Source of the DNA: Alitta virens
Lineage: Eukaryota > Annelida > Polychaeta > Phyllodocida > Nereididae
DNA length: 64,000 bases
Reading direction: 5' to 3'
NCBI GenBank assembly: GCA_932294295.1
Contig: OW028576.1
Location: 29,848,747-29,912,746 of the forward strand
Shown here piece by piece: positions 35,090 through 46,324 of the stretch; the stretch's first letter is position 1; each line of letters opens with the position of its first letter. The notes under the pieces are model-generated. The model worked only from the letters and a program-made list of their open reading frames with translations, was not told the DNA's origin and did not search any database. The position numbers and the translations under genes were made by a program.

Positions 35090-36521
35090 GTCTGTTAATT
35101 TTTCGAATCAGCGCTTCATTCCATTGGCCGTTTGTTCTAGATACTGTGAATAATGTCTTCGCTTTCTGTCACTGTTGGCTGTGCAGCCAACAACAGCACA
35201 GTGTTTACCATTGACACAGCATGATCCGAACGAACCTCTTACCCAGCAAGCTGCAGGCCCGAAGTTGAGTTTTTTACTGCTTCACGATATTGCTTGCTAC
35301 AACATTGGCCAATGGGAACAGAGCAAAGCAGCTAGTCCTGTATTTATAGTCTGGGCTGCTACCACTGCTGAGGTGGGCCCCAGTGCTCCAAATGTTGAAA
35401 TGGCACTAGATTATACTTCAGCTGGTGATCCTGAATTACCTTAGGCACATTCCAGCCCTGAAGATCGAGGACTGATTGAAGCTCTGATAATGAAGACCTT
35501 CACTTACTAAAGATCAGATCTAACAAGGGTTTTCAGGAACCTCACTGGTGATTATTCATCAGTGTGTGATGAAGTGGTGGAACACGACCTGGATACTACC
35601 CTTAAGCTGCTTGCTGATCGTAACCAGACATGTGGATGCCAAATGTTGTCAGGCAGATCTAAAAATCAATATGGCACCTAATGCTGCAGACATGAGACAG
35701 GTTATTGAGCCTTACATTGTCAAAAGCAATATATTGCACTATTGACACTCTACTTAGTATTCTCCTGTCACCATACTTTTATATCCATAAGATAGTCAGA
35801 CGTTAATGACCTTTCAGGTTAAGATATCATAAACTTCAACTACCCAACCCAACTTAACACTCCTGTGAATGACCCCATGGTGGTTCACATGTTGTTAATA
35901 ATCTCAGCCTACTACTACACTACTCCTACTCCTACTACTGAATATATATGACACCGCTTTGTGCACTAATTTGGCTCAAGTTTTAATTTGAAGTATTTAT
36001 TTCAAAACTTCACCATGCCAGGCCTGAATGAAGTGCAATAATCTTGAGTGACTGATATAGTAACACAAATTTCAGTGCTTTAATTGACCTCAGGCGGTGC
36101 ATTCAGAGCTGAACATGAAGTCTGATGATGCTTGTAGGCCTATTTCATGTCAGCTCTCTTATCTTGACAATGGGCTCTTAGGCCGCCAAATAGCCATGTC
36201 GGCCCTAATTCGTCATATTATTGTTATACTGGATTACATATCCAACTCGTCAACTATTCATATATGAACTACTGCGACGTAACAACTGATCATGTATATC
36301 TATTGCAGTTACACACATTTCTTGCACCTTTTACATGGGAACGCATGATGGTCTCCATTTCTGGCAACTGGCATCTCATTGTCAGGCTCTGTCACAGTGT
36401 TCCACAGTGGATTCCTATTGGAGTCTGCAAATACATAATGAGAGAGCACTTTTGAACTGGGCTAAATCATTCAAAACAATATTTTCACCATTTTGGTATT
36501 AAACCTAGAGTTGAGACTCAC
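35090..36521. other. No recognised gene; weak coding-like stretch and repeat tails
   Basis: 35175-35750 has moderately open + strand frames (for example CDEVVEHDLDTTLKLLAD in one frame near 35.57 kb) broken by stops, possibly an old transposon frame. At about 35810-35860 a GACGTTAATGACCTT block matches one at about 9530, another retroposon tail. The rest shows nothing. Confidence 0.35.
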
Positions 36522-36773
36522 CTTTGATCCTCTCCCATGTTTCCATGATATATGTCTCCATTCCTTTAAGTGGCTGATCAACAAAATTGCTAAGTGCAGG
36601 GCTGCTCCTTGTCTCCTGCTCTTGTTTACCGTCCAAAAGGACCACGTCTTTTCTTTTTGCCTCCCACCATCCATGTTCAAGAAAGCCAGAAACTCGCTTA
36701 AAATGAGCTAACACAGCAGGTCTGTGCCTTTCCAGCCAACACTCCTGCAACACTGTGTTGCCAGAAACCACAC
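36522..36773 (-). CDS. Well-formed internal exon, unrecognised protein
   Basis: A TATTCACAG acceptor and a consensus donor (CAAAG then GTGAGT) bound 252 bases that are open in one frame (83 full codons, containing QECWLERHRPAVLAHFKRVS and ending METYIMETWERIKG). The intact splice sites and the amino-acid composition argue for a real or recently real exon. I do not recognise the family. It follows, in order on the - strand, two other coding-like segments at 36880-37117 and 38166-38455. Confidence 0.5.
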
Positions 36774-36879
36774 CTGTGAATATATATATGTATGTAATGC
36801 TAGTACCTTTCAATACTTCTTCCATTCTTAAAATTAAGAAAAAAATAAAAAACAAATCAGAAAATTAGGAATTTTATGC

Positions 36880-37117
36880 TTAGTGTGCCTCTTTCAAAAC
36901 CACTGAGTTATTAATGGCAACAGAATTGTCATTATATGACATTCTGACCAGTGCACTTTTAAGGACATGCTCTGGTCTTAGACAGTGAGTTGAGTCAGTC
37001 ACTCTCCTCAGTTGATATATTTCATCATTTTCAGCCAAAGGGCTTCGAATGAAAACTAAGCAATACAGAGAAGGAGCGTTGCACACAATATTATGGAAAT
37101 GAATGCCAAAAAACTTC
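36880..37117 (-). CDS. Coding-like segment KFFGIHFHNIVCNAP, unrecognised
   Basis: After a TTATCTGCAG acceptor the frame reads KFFGIHFHNIVCNAPSLYCL, then an SPLAENDEIYQLRRVTDST region, and ends at a stop at 36880 (SVVLKEAH). The FG-x-HFH-x-x-x-CNAP-x-x-Y pattern resembles repetitive uncharacterised proteins of invertebrate genomes, which are probably transposon-encoded. That link is from memory and weak. It may be an exon of the same unit as its neighbours. Confidence 0.4.
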
Positions 37118-37329
37118 CTGCAGATAACTTTCTGGGTTCACTCCCAACAATCTTGAAGAGAATCATAACAAACAAAATGAGATGTTATACAACCTGAATA
37201 TTTGACAAAGGCACCTTCCCAGTTCGAAACTATAACCCATGCTGGACAGTTCAACAAGATACTGTGGCAAGTCACTTGGACAATAATCGAGTCCATCAAG
37301 ATTATGGAATTGTCAAATAGCTATCAGTC

Positions 37330-37565
37330 TGGCATCTCTTGCTTTGAGAATTGGCTTGACACTGGAGACCTGCGTGGGCATCAAAATTCTGCCCACTCCC
37401 GCCCCGCGCCTGCATTTCTGGGCCCGCGCCTGCCCCGTGTCTGCATTCATATTTTGCGGGTGCCCGTGGGCTTCCTGCTAGTGTATCCTCCATGCCCGCC
37501 CCGCGCCTGCAGACATATGCCCTAGGGCATTTGTGCCCACAATATCTGAGTCCACTAGTGCCCGC
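37330..37565. repeat. GC-rich CCCGC/GCGCCTGC low-complexity block
   Basis: CCCGCCCCGCGCCTGC and related words recur several times, in sharp contrast with the AT-rich flanks. A similar short block (CCCGC, GTGCAAGCCCGC) lies at about 38210-38272. No coding meaning is clear. Confidence 0.6.
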
Positions 37566-38165
37566 ACTCATGGAAGTGTCCATTTCTTTGGATATAAATT
37601 TATAATTCCCACACCATGAATCAAAACAAAAAGTTTAAGGGATACAGACTTGTTTAATTAACTAATCCAAAAGCACTTTTTTGGACCAGTTATGAATATT
37701 CCAGACAGGATATGACTCAAACAGTATCTTTGCTATAAATCCTTGGAGATATATACAACAAAGTTAAGCAATGTTCAGTATCAACTCTTAAAGTCATGCT
37801 CCAGTGAATAAAGGGTAATTATCAAAGCACATGGGATTATCAGCAGGTGGTCCTAAGTCACCCTCTGTTCTGACTTCAATGAAACTAAATATTATTCAAG
37901 ATAATATTATGCATGTATTTCATAAATGAAGAGGTGGTTTTAATTGTGAGTGTGGGGCAAATCAGAATGGTTTTAGTTGTGAGGTGGTCTTAATAGTAAG
38001 GTGGTCTTAAAATGGGGTTTTGCTTTATTTCACAATACAGTTGATTAAACCTTGGGGTTTTGTTTTATTTCATAAATACAGCTGGTTAAACCTTATCATT
38101 GATTTTGATTATACCAGTTACTAAATAACTCCATATTAAACAATGGACTGCTTCATTAAGGGATT

Positions 38166-38455
38166 TCATTCATTAGAAGGGATTGAATCTACTGCAGGCA
38201 TTTTGCAGTGCAAGCCCGCAAGTCTCTGCCTGTGCCCGCTCACTGCAAAGCCCGTGCGTGCAAGCCCGCCCTCCCAAGTATCAATGTCAGGATAATAGGC
38301 AGGTAATTCATGCATCAGATGGTCAAATATGTACACATAATCATGCATGAACTCTAAGTTGCAAACTTCATACCTATTACAATTCATGCTGGCAAGAGTG
38401 AAACCTTCTGTGGGCGCTGCGCAGTGTAAACAAGAAGTGACATGGCGCACAGATG
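38166..38455 (-). CDS. Coding-like segment, Cys-rich start, unrecognised
   Basis: A strong acceptor (pyrimidine-rich, ending GATTCAG) is followed by an open frame reading SVRHVTSCLHCAAPTEGFT, then CNLEFMHDYVYIFDHLMHEL and PAYYPDIDT. After that it enters a GC-rich repeat and ends at a stop. The C-x2-C pair could bind zinc. No family recognised. Confidence 0.4.
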
Positions 38456-38849
38456 CTGAATCAGAAGAACAGAGAACGAACGCTTCGTCTGTATATTGAA
38501 CATAGGATTGGTAATAATACCTCCTTCCACATTTGGTGTCAGGAGTTGGATACTCTATATCATCTGTGCGTTATTACTGAATTAGGAGTTTGACAGCTGT
38601 TTGACAGATATCAGCTGACTGAGCTCCACCATATTGAACAATCTGTCAGAGCTACATACATCGCTCATTATTGGTGCTAATACTAAGTAAATAGCCATCA
38701 CAAATAATAATCAATAGTGTTTCAGCTGTATTGCTGGACTGTTTAGTATTTCACCACCAAGTTACAGTAGTTGACACTCAATTACTCGGCAAATACCGGT
38801 TTGATGTTGTGACTTTTGACCACTGCACTAATAACATCATGGCAAGTAA

Positions 38850-41830
38850 TAGGGGTGAAAAAATAAACCTGGACACTGCTATTGAGGGGGGTGGGCCAAT
38901 CATCTGTCAAGAAGATTAGTCAATTCCTGAAAGTGCACAAATCGTTCACCCCGTTAGCACAACTACAAGATTGTGCAACTCAGATAGAAGTTGCATAACT
39001 TCAACTGATGCACAATGAAGGTACTTGGATGTCTGAGATCCAAGAATTTAGGGAGATTCCTCCAAGTGAGGAGGATGTTGATCCACCAACCACTGGTGCC
39101 ACACCAGTGGACACTATCACAGCCATCTGTAATTTAGAGCAATTAGTAAGAGGGCTAAGCTAATCGCAGATCAAGTGTCTATGACAAGGACCCATGAGGC
39201 ATGTCTCAACCATGCCGAGAATGAGATAGGCAAAATTTCGATAAACCTTAGGAGGCTTAGTGATAACGTCGACCAGATATGCCTTGAGATAAAGACCACC
39301 TTGGTGATCAATACACACTACAGCAAGACAAAAGATTTGAACACAGGTGGTATCAATTCTGCGTCCACTGAAACGTAGAGGGCTACCACTGGTGCCCCAC
39401 TATGGAGTGAAGTCTAAGGTTGAGACGAACCTGCAGGATGGCGTCAAATCGCTGGAGAGGAAGTTCTCTGGACAAAGCGACCAGTGGTGGAAACCAGAGA
39501 AGAAACCAGAGCAGAAGCATTACACTGCATCATAGTATACGCTACTATGTCATTTGCTTGACAAGTCCATAGATCTTCGACCCCACAGTCACATGACTAA
39601 AACAATCCCATGTATACACCAAATACAGAAATATGAAAGCTTACATCTATATTGGCCTTGTGAAATTGCATAACAGGCTGCAAAGTCACTTAAGTGAGAA
39701 CATTGTCATTTTCTTTAGTTTTGTTTATGATGAATCCAGTCTGGTTGCCATGGATACCAGTTCAAATTATATATGTGGAGCAAGTATTGGTCATGTTGGG
39801 ATCTTTATAAATATGTCACTTGCAGAAATTAGCACACAGTATCAGACAGCATTAGATTTTATTCACTCCTGCAGGGCACAAAATTGTGGCTCAGGGGTCA
39901 TTAACCTTAGTTGTCATCACCATGACCTTGACCTATATTCCCTGATATAAAAACAAATATATTACAAAGTTTAAGACCATGCTAGCCCTGTAAAAACTAC
40001 TTATCAGCCACCAAAATCTCTCCAATTTGAGAACATTGTCATTCATCTTGTTTTTGTTTGTGACACTTCTAGCCTGGTTGCCCTGGTTACCAGTATATTT
40101 GTAAAACAAGCTAGGACTACATTACATTTCTCATGAACCAACGTCAATTTGAAAACTGCCAATCAATGTAGCATTAGGTAGGATTTAATGTCTTCTTTAA
40201 CTGCAAAAATTGACCAGATTTTTGCCTTTAGCCTCACTTTCATCATGACCTTGACCTTTGACCTTGAAGGTGACCTGCCTTAAATATTTCTGCAAGTAGG
40301 TTATATTTAGAAATTACAAATCACAGAAAGCTGCAGGAACAGTGGAATCGCAAATCTGGCTTTTTGGATTTCCCATTTGTCTATGTTGTGAAGGACATCA
40401 ATTTGTTTATGATCATTTGAACCTGGTTGCCATGGATACCAATACAACCTGAATATCCAGAACCAATTTAGACTGTCAAGTTACTGATGAATAACTTTTT
40501 TCATGGAAACAGGTATTAAGTGATAAGCAGAATGAATCTAAAAATGTTTTATGTGAAAAAGGGCCAAATTTGGACATTCAACCCCAATTTTCACAATGAC
40601 CTTTGACCTTATAGGTCACATAACCAACATAAAGCATGTAGTCAAAAGATTTGATTATGTAACTTTGATGGAGTCTGTCAGTGCTAGTGGTAAATCAATA
40701 TAAAGAAAACAAAAATTTCCTGAAAACCTGGGTTTGTTGCTATGGCAACAAATTTCAAGCTAGGTTGCCATGGGAAAAAATGGCATCCCCCCTAGCTTGA
40801 TCGAGCTACTTCTGAGGATTCTGAAAAGTACAAGATTGCGCTATATCTATGACTTGTCAAGCAAGCCACTTTTTGTGACATAGTAGCGTATACTATCACC
40901 TGCTCGATGCTCCATTGCAAATTACGGTGGTGACCAAGAAGAACCACCGTCATCAAGTAATGGGCGAGAGGAAGGTTTCATAGAGGAACCACAAATTTTA
41001 ACCCGAAGAGAATGACAGGCGCCTTCCAGACACATGCAATGCCAAGTTAATTGATAGTTTGATGGATGAGCTGGCGTGTATCAAATAACATGATGGTGAA
41101 GAATTGGAGACCTTCGCAGACAGGGTGTATGCCCTCACGATTGATGCTCATCAACCTGAAACCAGTCCTGCACAGCTGCAACTTTATGCCATTGAGTCTT
41201 TCTTGACAGGTTGCCAGGACAAGAGCTCCGCTTGGTCACTGAGGCAGTCAACCAAATGAAGTTGGCCCATTCCAGCTGCAAACGGATGGGAATGAAATAT
41301 GCAGTCCGTTGTATAGCCGCCTCGGATGACCAGAAGTCCGAGTGGCATGTACACTTTGACGGTGCGGAGAATGGCAAGAGACGGTGAACCATGATGTTTC
41401 AGGTGTGGTGGGAAATGGCACTTTGCACGTGACTGTCCGAATGAGCAGTGCGATGTATGCGGAGGATATGGCCACAAGCAATCATCTTGTCCAGCTAAGA
41501 ATATCTCCAAATTCAAGGCAAGCTCACTCAACATCTCAAGAAGGATCAAGACAGGATCAGAACACCATGCTGGTTCATCATACTACTTTGAGCGTCGTCA
41601 CAAGCCTAAGTCGTCAAGGCATGTGTCCAGCAATGACGACAGTCAGGGTAAGCCTGGGGAGTATGGAGAATACCGGAGCAGCTCACCAGAACATGAGTCT
41701 GATCGAAGAAACAGCCACCATCACAGCAAGCAAGCATCAAACAACTGCTGATCTAGAGGTGGGAAAAATGGATCGTCATACAGGCAGTCAAAACAGAAAG
41801 GCAAACACCAAGAGGGTCGAGTGAGGGAGA
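38850..41830 (+). pseudogene. Ty3/Gypsy-type gag remnant with two zinc knuckles
   Basis: Coding-like + strand sequence before the TIR element (to 39529) and after it (from 40899) appears to be one gag gene split by that insertion. ELETFADRVYALTID and LYAIESFLTGCQDKSS, then after a frameshift VTEAVNQMKLAHSSCKRMG and KYAVRCIAASDDQKSEWHV, form a capsid-like region. CFRCGGKWHFARDC and CDVCGGYGHKQSSC (41395-41490) are two CCHC zinc knuckles that bind RNA. Several stops and frameshifts make it inactive. Confidence 0.7.
39533..40895. mobile_element. TIR element with internal tandem modules, 1.36 kb
   Basis: Ends are inverted repeats beginning TAGTATACGCTACTATGTCA, with a shared GCTTGACAAGTC block further in. 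A TCA trinucleotide flanks both sides (39530-39532 and 40896-40898). Inside, a module of roughly 300 bases is repeated at least three times in diverged form (GAGAACATTGTCATT, GGTTGCCATGGATACCA, TGACCTTGACC words). There is no transposase. It lies within the Gypsy gag region. Confidence 0.8.
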
Positions 41831-41959
41831 TTGCTTATGATGGCGACTCAACAGAAGATTTAAACTAGTTATGGGGGGCCCCTGTGAGCAGTCTCAGGAG
41901 GCTAAAGAACCCCATGAGGATCCAGTTATTGAAGTAAGGAGCAGTAAGCTAGGCTCCAC

Positions 41960-42293
41960 AGTAGGCGTAACCCTACTGAGCTCGGTACCAGTCAGAAGGG
42001 GTACCGACTCAGGCAGTTGTTGATACTGCAGCACAAGTCACAATGTTGAGTGATAGTTTTAGGACCAACATTACTACACCTCTACAAATTGGGTCTCATA
42101 TTCGAATTCGCAATGCTCAAGTCGCATTATATATGAATTGCACACTACACAAAGATGTATGTCTTCAGTTTGATAAAATTCAGTTATGGGGTTACATGGC
42201 CGTAGGGCCTATTTCTGATGTCATAATTGGCCTTGATTTCTTAATTAAGAGGCAGGCTGTGATTGACCTTAATGCAACTACTGGGCCGTAAGG
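41960..42293 (+). pseudogene. Retropepsin-like aspartic protease of the Gypsy element
   Basis: AVVDTAAQVTMLS gives the catalytic D-T-A box (GAT at 42022). LHKDVCLQFDKIQLWGYMAV and SDVIIGLDFLIKRQAVIDL follow. The last is the hydrophobic-G-x-DFL motif that closes the protease fold in Ty3/Gypsy proteins. The codon for Gly normal in DTG is Ala here, as in some Gypsy proteases. The frame runs into a stop soon after. Confidence 0.75.
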
Positions 42294-42329
42294 TCCGAAT
42301 GCGATTGGAAATTGCTTTTGGCATAGAAA

Positions 42330-43020
42330 GCACGGTACAAAATAACAGTTCTGACGGATACCTGCAAGAGAAACTCAAGACCAAGGAGAAGATATTTGCA
42401 GCCACCAGAGAGAGCAAGTCTTCTCAACAGGTCCAAAAAGGTGAGTACGACCGCAGGTCTTCCATTCAAAATGTACATTTCGATGTCAGAGATCTAGTGT
42501 ACACAATTAACTCGAGCACACCTACTGGGCGCAGTCACAAGTTACAACCTGTTCTTAAGGGCCCATATGTCATAGCAAAGCCCTCGAAGGTCCTGGGCCT
42601 CCACGCGGCGAGGATGGAAACATTTGGGGTGAAGTCCTCTATCCCCAGTGGCTAAAACAGGACAATGTGCATTGCACAAGCTGCTCCAGCTATCCAACGC
42701 AGACAATTATTGATTTTTTATATTATAACATGCTTCTGGTTTCTACTACCAACTATAGATAATCAATCTTACCCTAGAGAGCCTCTACATAGCCCACTCA
42801 GCTGCTGATGAGGCGTTAAACAATAACACTAACTAAGTAACTAACATAGCAAAGGCCATCTCACCATCCTTGTATGCGCACTAGACAAAAGGGAGTTGCA
42901 TGTTTTCCACTACGATCACCTTAAATTGTGTGAGGATAGAGACAATCCTCTTCGGGTGCACTGGGTCAGGAAGGAAATCCGTATTCCCCATGGCTGCAGC
43001 ATGTATCCTACATTGGACTG
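42330..43020 (+). pseudogene. Gypsy integrase C-terminal end, interrupted
   Basis: KGEYDRRSSIQNVHFDVRDL followed by a TGRSHKLQPVLKGPYVIAK segment is the usual end of a Ty3/Gypsy integrase (KL-x-GPY-x-V pattern). The SINE-like element at 42581 is inserted exactly after GPYVIAK. Beyond it a frame reading VFHYDHLKLCEDRDN continues the same tail. Reverse transcriptase, RNase H and the integrase core are missing between protease and this piece, so a large internal deletion has occurred. Confidence 0.7.
42581..42844 (+). mobile_element. SINE-like element with GGCGTTAAAC end and ACTA tail, copy 3
   Basis: Same 5' start and 3' end as the other two copies, plus an (ACTA)n tail and a small TATTATA insertion. 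The 10-base target duplication CATAGCAAAG lies at 42571-42580 and 42845-42854. It splits the Gypsy integrase tail. Confidence 0.92.
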
Positions 43021-43100
43021 ATGACAGCGAGGCCCATCATAATGGACAAGTGGCCATTGACAAGAGCAATGGACTTGAGTAAATTGGCTAGGTATATGCC

Positions 43101-44075
43101 ATGAAGTCCCTTCTGGAGGACATTGCCGATACCCTGGGGATGCAAGACAGTGGGGTGCAATTTAACGCCTGCGCCCAGTTCATGCTATTTGATGTGGCCC
43201 GAGCCCTAGGAACACCTTGCTTGCAGAACCGGCTAGACTGCACCGGGCCCCAGCACCCAATCGAGATCCTTCACTGGGTCACTATCATCAACTTTCTGGT
43301 GTACATGAATCATGGCGCTATCGAAAGGCTGAAGGACCTCCAATTTTTCAGTGAACCCCCAGCTGGAGCCCTATGTACCATCGGGCTTCCTGATGCAGCG
43401 GACAGCCATTGCCATCCCGCCACGTACGTGGACAGGCAGGACAAGTTGGTCGTTAGGGGGTTTGAGGCCGTAGCCAGCCAATTATGTGGCAGCCCATACA
43501 GGGAGATGGGAGACCCCCCCCCCCCCCGCCCATCTGCGTCCACCCCAAGGAGAGGGCTACGATAAATTGGGATCTCTTCGAGACCCTAGTGAGACAGGAA
43601 GACAGTGTGGACATCGGTGTGCGGATTGGACCACAATGAGGCACTCATTGCTGTACCAGCAGGATGTTGTCTTCAGGCACTAGATCCACCTTGCCCGCCA
43701 GTACAAGAACCTCGACCCGCCGGCCGGGACTGTTATCTCATCTAGCATGGGCTGGAGAACCAACACCCCCTCCATCTTCACTCATTCGTGGGGTCGTTTG
43801 CAGACTACCCTGCCTGGGTGGCAAAGTACCCAAACTCCATCTTTGGGTTGACTCTGATCACCCTCCGATCAAGTGAGGAGTTCCTGTGACTGGCTGACCT
43901 TCCGAGGCTTGTCCTGGAGTCTGATGCCCCGTACATCACCCAGCGTAGGGGGAATGCCATTAGTCCATACAGCCTGGCCGATCAAGCACGCTATATTGCG
44001 TCCTTGAGCGGCCTTCCCCTGTGTGATGTGCTGCAGGCAACCTGCCTGACAGCACTAACAGTCTATAGACAGTAG
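43101..44075 (+). pseudogene. TatD-family metal-dependent nuclease, frameshifted
   Basis: TatD proteins are TIM-barrel, metal-dependent DNases/exonucleases. The first frame (154 codons from 43101) has a ~95-residue leader and then LPDAADSHCHPATYVDRQ, whose DSHCH (43401-43415) is the H-x-H metal motif at the TatD N-terminus. CVHPKERA near 43.53 kb fits the HP segment. After frameshifts LLYQQDVVFRHQIHLARQY (about 43.66 kb), HSFVGSFADYPAWVAKYPNS (43779) with IFGLTLITL, and LVLESDAPYITQRRG (about 43.92 kb) follow in the family order. The end is YSLADQARYIASLSGLPLC to ALTVYRQ and a stop at 44073. At least two frameshifts and an internal TGA break it. It starts about 80 bases after the integrase tail and is more GC-rich than its flanks. 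Confidence 0.8.
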
Positions 44076-44996
44076 GTGATGGGAAAACTAGTGGTGGGAC
44101 AGGTTGCAGCAATATTCCTAATTACCATGTGTCACTTCACGTAATGACATTAAACCAAAGAATATTACTAAGAAGCGCCACTCCCTATACTTTACATTGT
44201 AAATGCCGGGGAAGGAGGCACACACACAGGATTGACAAAGACCAGTGTGACATCATTTTATTAACAACCCTGCGCCTCCTTTCCCCAGCATGCCCAGCAC
44301 ATCCTAATTACGAGAGTGCTTGATCTGGGTAATCTTTGACTCAACCAACAAGCAAAAGACAAGTTTTCATACAAGGATTTTAATTTATGATGCCTCAGCA
44401 TATCTACATAGTTTAATACTTCAGCAGACAAATTTAAAGGTAAAGATTACGAACATTTAGGGGTGTTATGTTCAATTTCATGCACTGTTCCCAGGTTGTG
44501 TACCAGATTGGGTCCCTTCAGATGTTGCCTTACATATTTTCCAGAAATTTCCAATAATTCTGGAAGACAAGAAAATGTAAAAACCCCGTTATCCATTCAG
44601 AATAATAAACACATACCACAATTCTTCAACACCAGTCACGTAAGGTACAAGGGCAAACAGCCAGGTAACGTCCATCGAAACCACGTACCCTGGCGAAATA
44701 TCTTTGCACTGCATTATAGATGTTATACATTGTCACAATAAAACATTATATATATATATATGAAGAGTGCAGTTACATACAGATCAGGTTTAATGAAGCA
44801 TATCCCCTGCCTGACGCACAGGTCAGTGGTGAACTTGTAAATGGAGGTTGGTTTTGACATTAATAACAAGCTAAAAATCCAGCAAAACTTGATCTTTTTG
44901 TTATTGCCATGTTTCACAAACCATGGTTTACAGATATTTGAGAAACAATAGAACAAAATTTCTTAATTATGTTTAAAAATGTGTGATAAATTATGT

Positions 44997-45609
44997 TCAA
45001 GTATTGTAAGGAAAGATTATTCTATCCGATAAAACTGTTGAAAGATGTGGTATAGTTGATCCACTGGTAACTTTGAACGATTTCATCATGTCTTTCATCT
45101 TGTATAAAATAACAGCCAAGGAAACTCCGACTTTTTCCTCATCTGAGGGATACTTCATTCTTTCAATGATTACAGAGTCATTGAATGCAAAAAGATGTGT
45201 TCTCTGATTAATGTCAACAGCTAAGATAATATCACCAGAGAAGTTGAAAACATTTGCATCTAAGATCAGAAACTCATCCTCCTTTTGACAAACAGTTGTC
45301 TCATAGTGAAAGCCACCATTAAATATCAAGATTCCCCAAAGAAATAGTTCATATATTGGTTAGGATACCATATTCATGCCAATATGATATGCAGCTGAAA
45401 ATGAGTCTATATAATATTTTGTCTGATATTATACTAAGAAAACTGTGTAATGGAAATGATTTGTCCTGCAAAAATTTCCCGTAAAAATTGTTTTGTATTG
45501 TATCATTACATATATGTGCCTTCTGAGATGACTCAAGTTGCTGTAAGAAATTTTGAAAATCCATGAGCTCCTCTTGTACACCAAGCCCAGATATTTTGCA
45601 AGTCTTCAA
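44997..45609 (-). pseudogene. Unrecognised coding-like segment, probably frameshifted
   Basis: Two adjoining frames, LGVQEELMDFQNFLQQLESS (45349-45609) and GGFHYETTVCQKEDEFLILD through FSGDIILAVDINQRTHLFAF (44997-45329), look like one protein with a break between them. The amino-acid make-up is protein-like and not that of a low-complexity shadow. I do not recognise the family. The C-terminal part of a transposon protein is the most likely source. Confidence 0.35.
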
Positions 45610-45689
45610 AAGGCCAGATGTCAGGGTGTATTTAAAGGTACGGAGAACTAGGTGTATAATAAATGTTGGGTAGATAGATAGGATATGGA

Positions 45690-45820
45690 AAGTGCAGCCC
45701 TCTAAGGCAAGGGTAAGCTAGGCGAACAGAACTAGTATGTGTGCTTTGCACGAGTCCTGTGTTGGCCAATGGGGTTTGAGATCCTCACCTACCCTTGCCA
45801 CAAGGAGGACCAGGAATTTC
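45690..45820 (-). repeat. Diverged relative of the CCTGG...GGCGAGGGTGG element head
   Basis: On the - strand the order CCTGGTCCTCC, GTGGCAAGGGTAGG, CCCCATTGGCCAACACAGGAC parallels the head of the 10536/34816/42581 element. A third relative lies at about 23955-24045 (+). They share no tail, so the head module is older than the ACTA-tailed element or part of a larger family. Confidence 0.45.
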
Positions 45821-46116
45821 AAATGAGAAACCAATATTTCTTTCATCACCAAATTAACAAAACACTGTCTCGAGCGATTTAAGTGTTCACAATGCTAATG
45901 TGCATGAGGAGACGGTCAATATTGAGAGTTGAATCTCTGAAAATCATTAAATTTTCTTTCTGGCTGCAGGCCCACTCATGTCTAAGGGGCAGTTAGTATC
46001 TGGTGATGTATTGCAAGGAGAGCACACATTGCCTCGTGTACATATTGTGCATGAAAGCCGACCTGTTGTCGGAGTTGCTACAAGCTGTTTTTAGTAAAAA
46101 CTCCGGGTCTGCCAGG

Positions 46117-46283
46117 GCATTGGCCTAGCTCAGATGTAGTGCTCTGGGCTTCCAACCGCTGGGTCCCTGGTTCGATTCCCGGTCGAGCCTATGTTGGATG
46201 GCTGTTTCATCCTTCGTCTCATTGCCATGGTCTCTGCCTGTCCTAATTAGCCCAATTGGTGCAGAAATACAGGACGTAAAGCT
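46117..46283 (+). repeat. tRNA-Gly-like SINE, 3' end lost
   Basis: Box A (TAGCTCAGATG), CTTCCAACC loop, box B (GGTTCGATTCC) and the body are present up to GACGTAAAGC. The CACA tail is missing. Confidence 0.85.
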
Positions 46284-46324
46284 GTATTTTGCTTGGTAAA
46301 TGTCATTTTCTTCAGACAGCTAAA

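Noticed and set aside
37202..37583. Two opposite frames over the GC-rich block as genes
   Set aside because: Frames are open only because the low-complexity GC-rich words lack stop codons.
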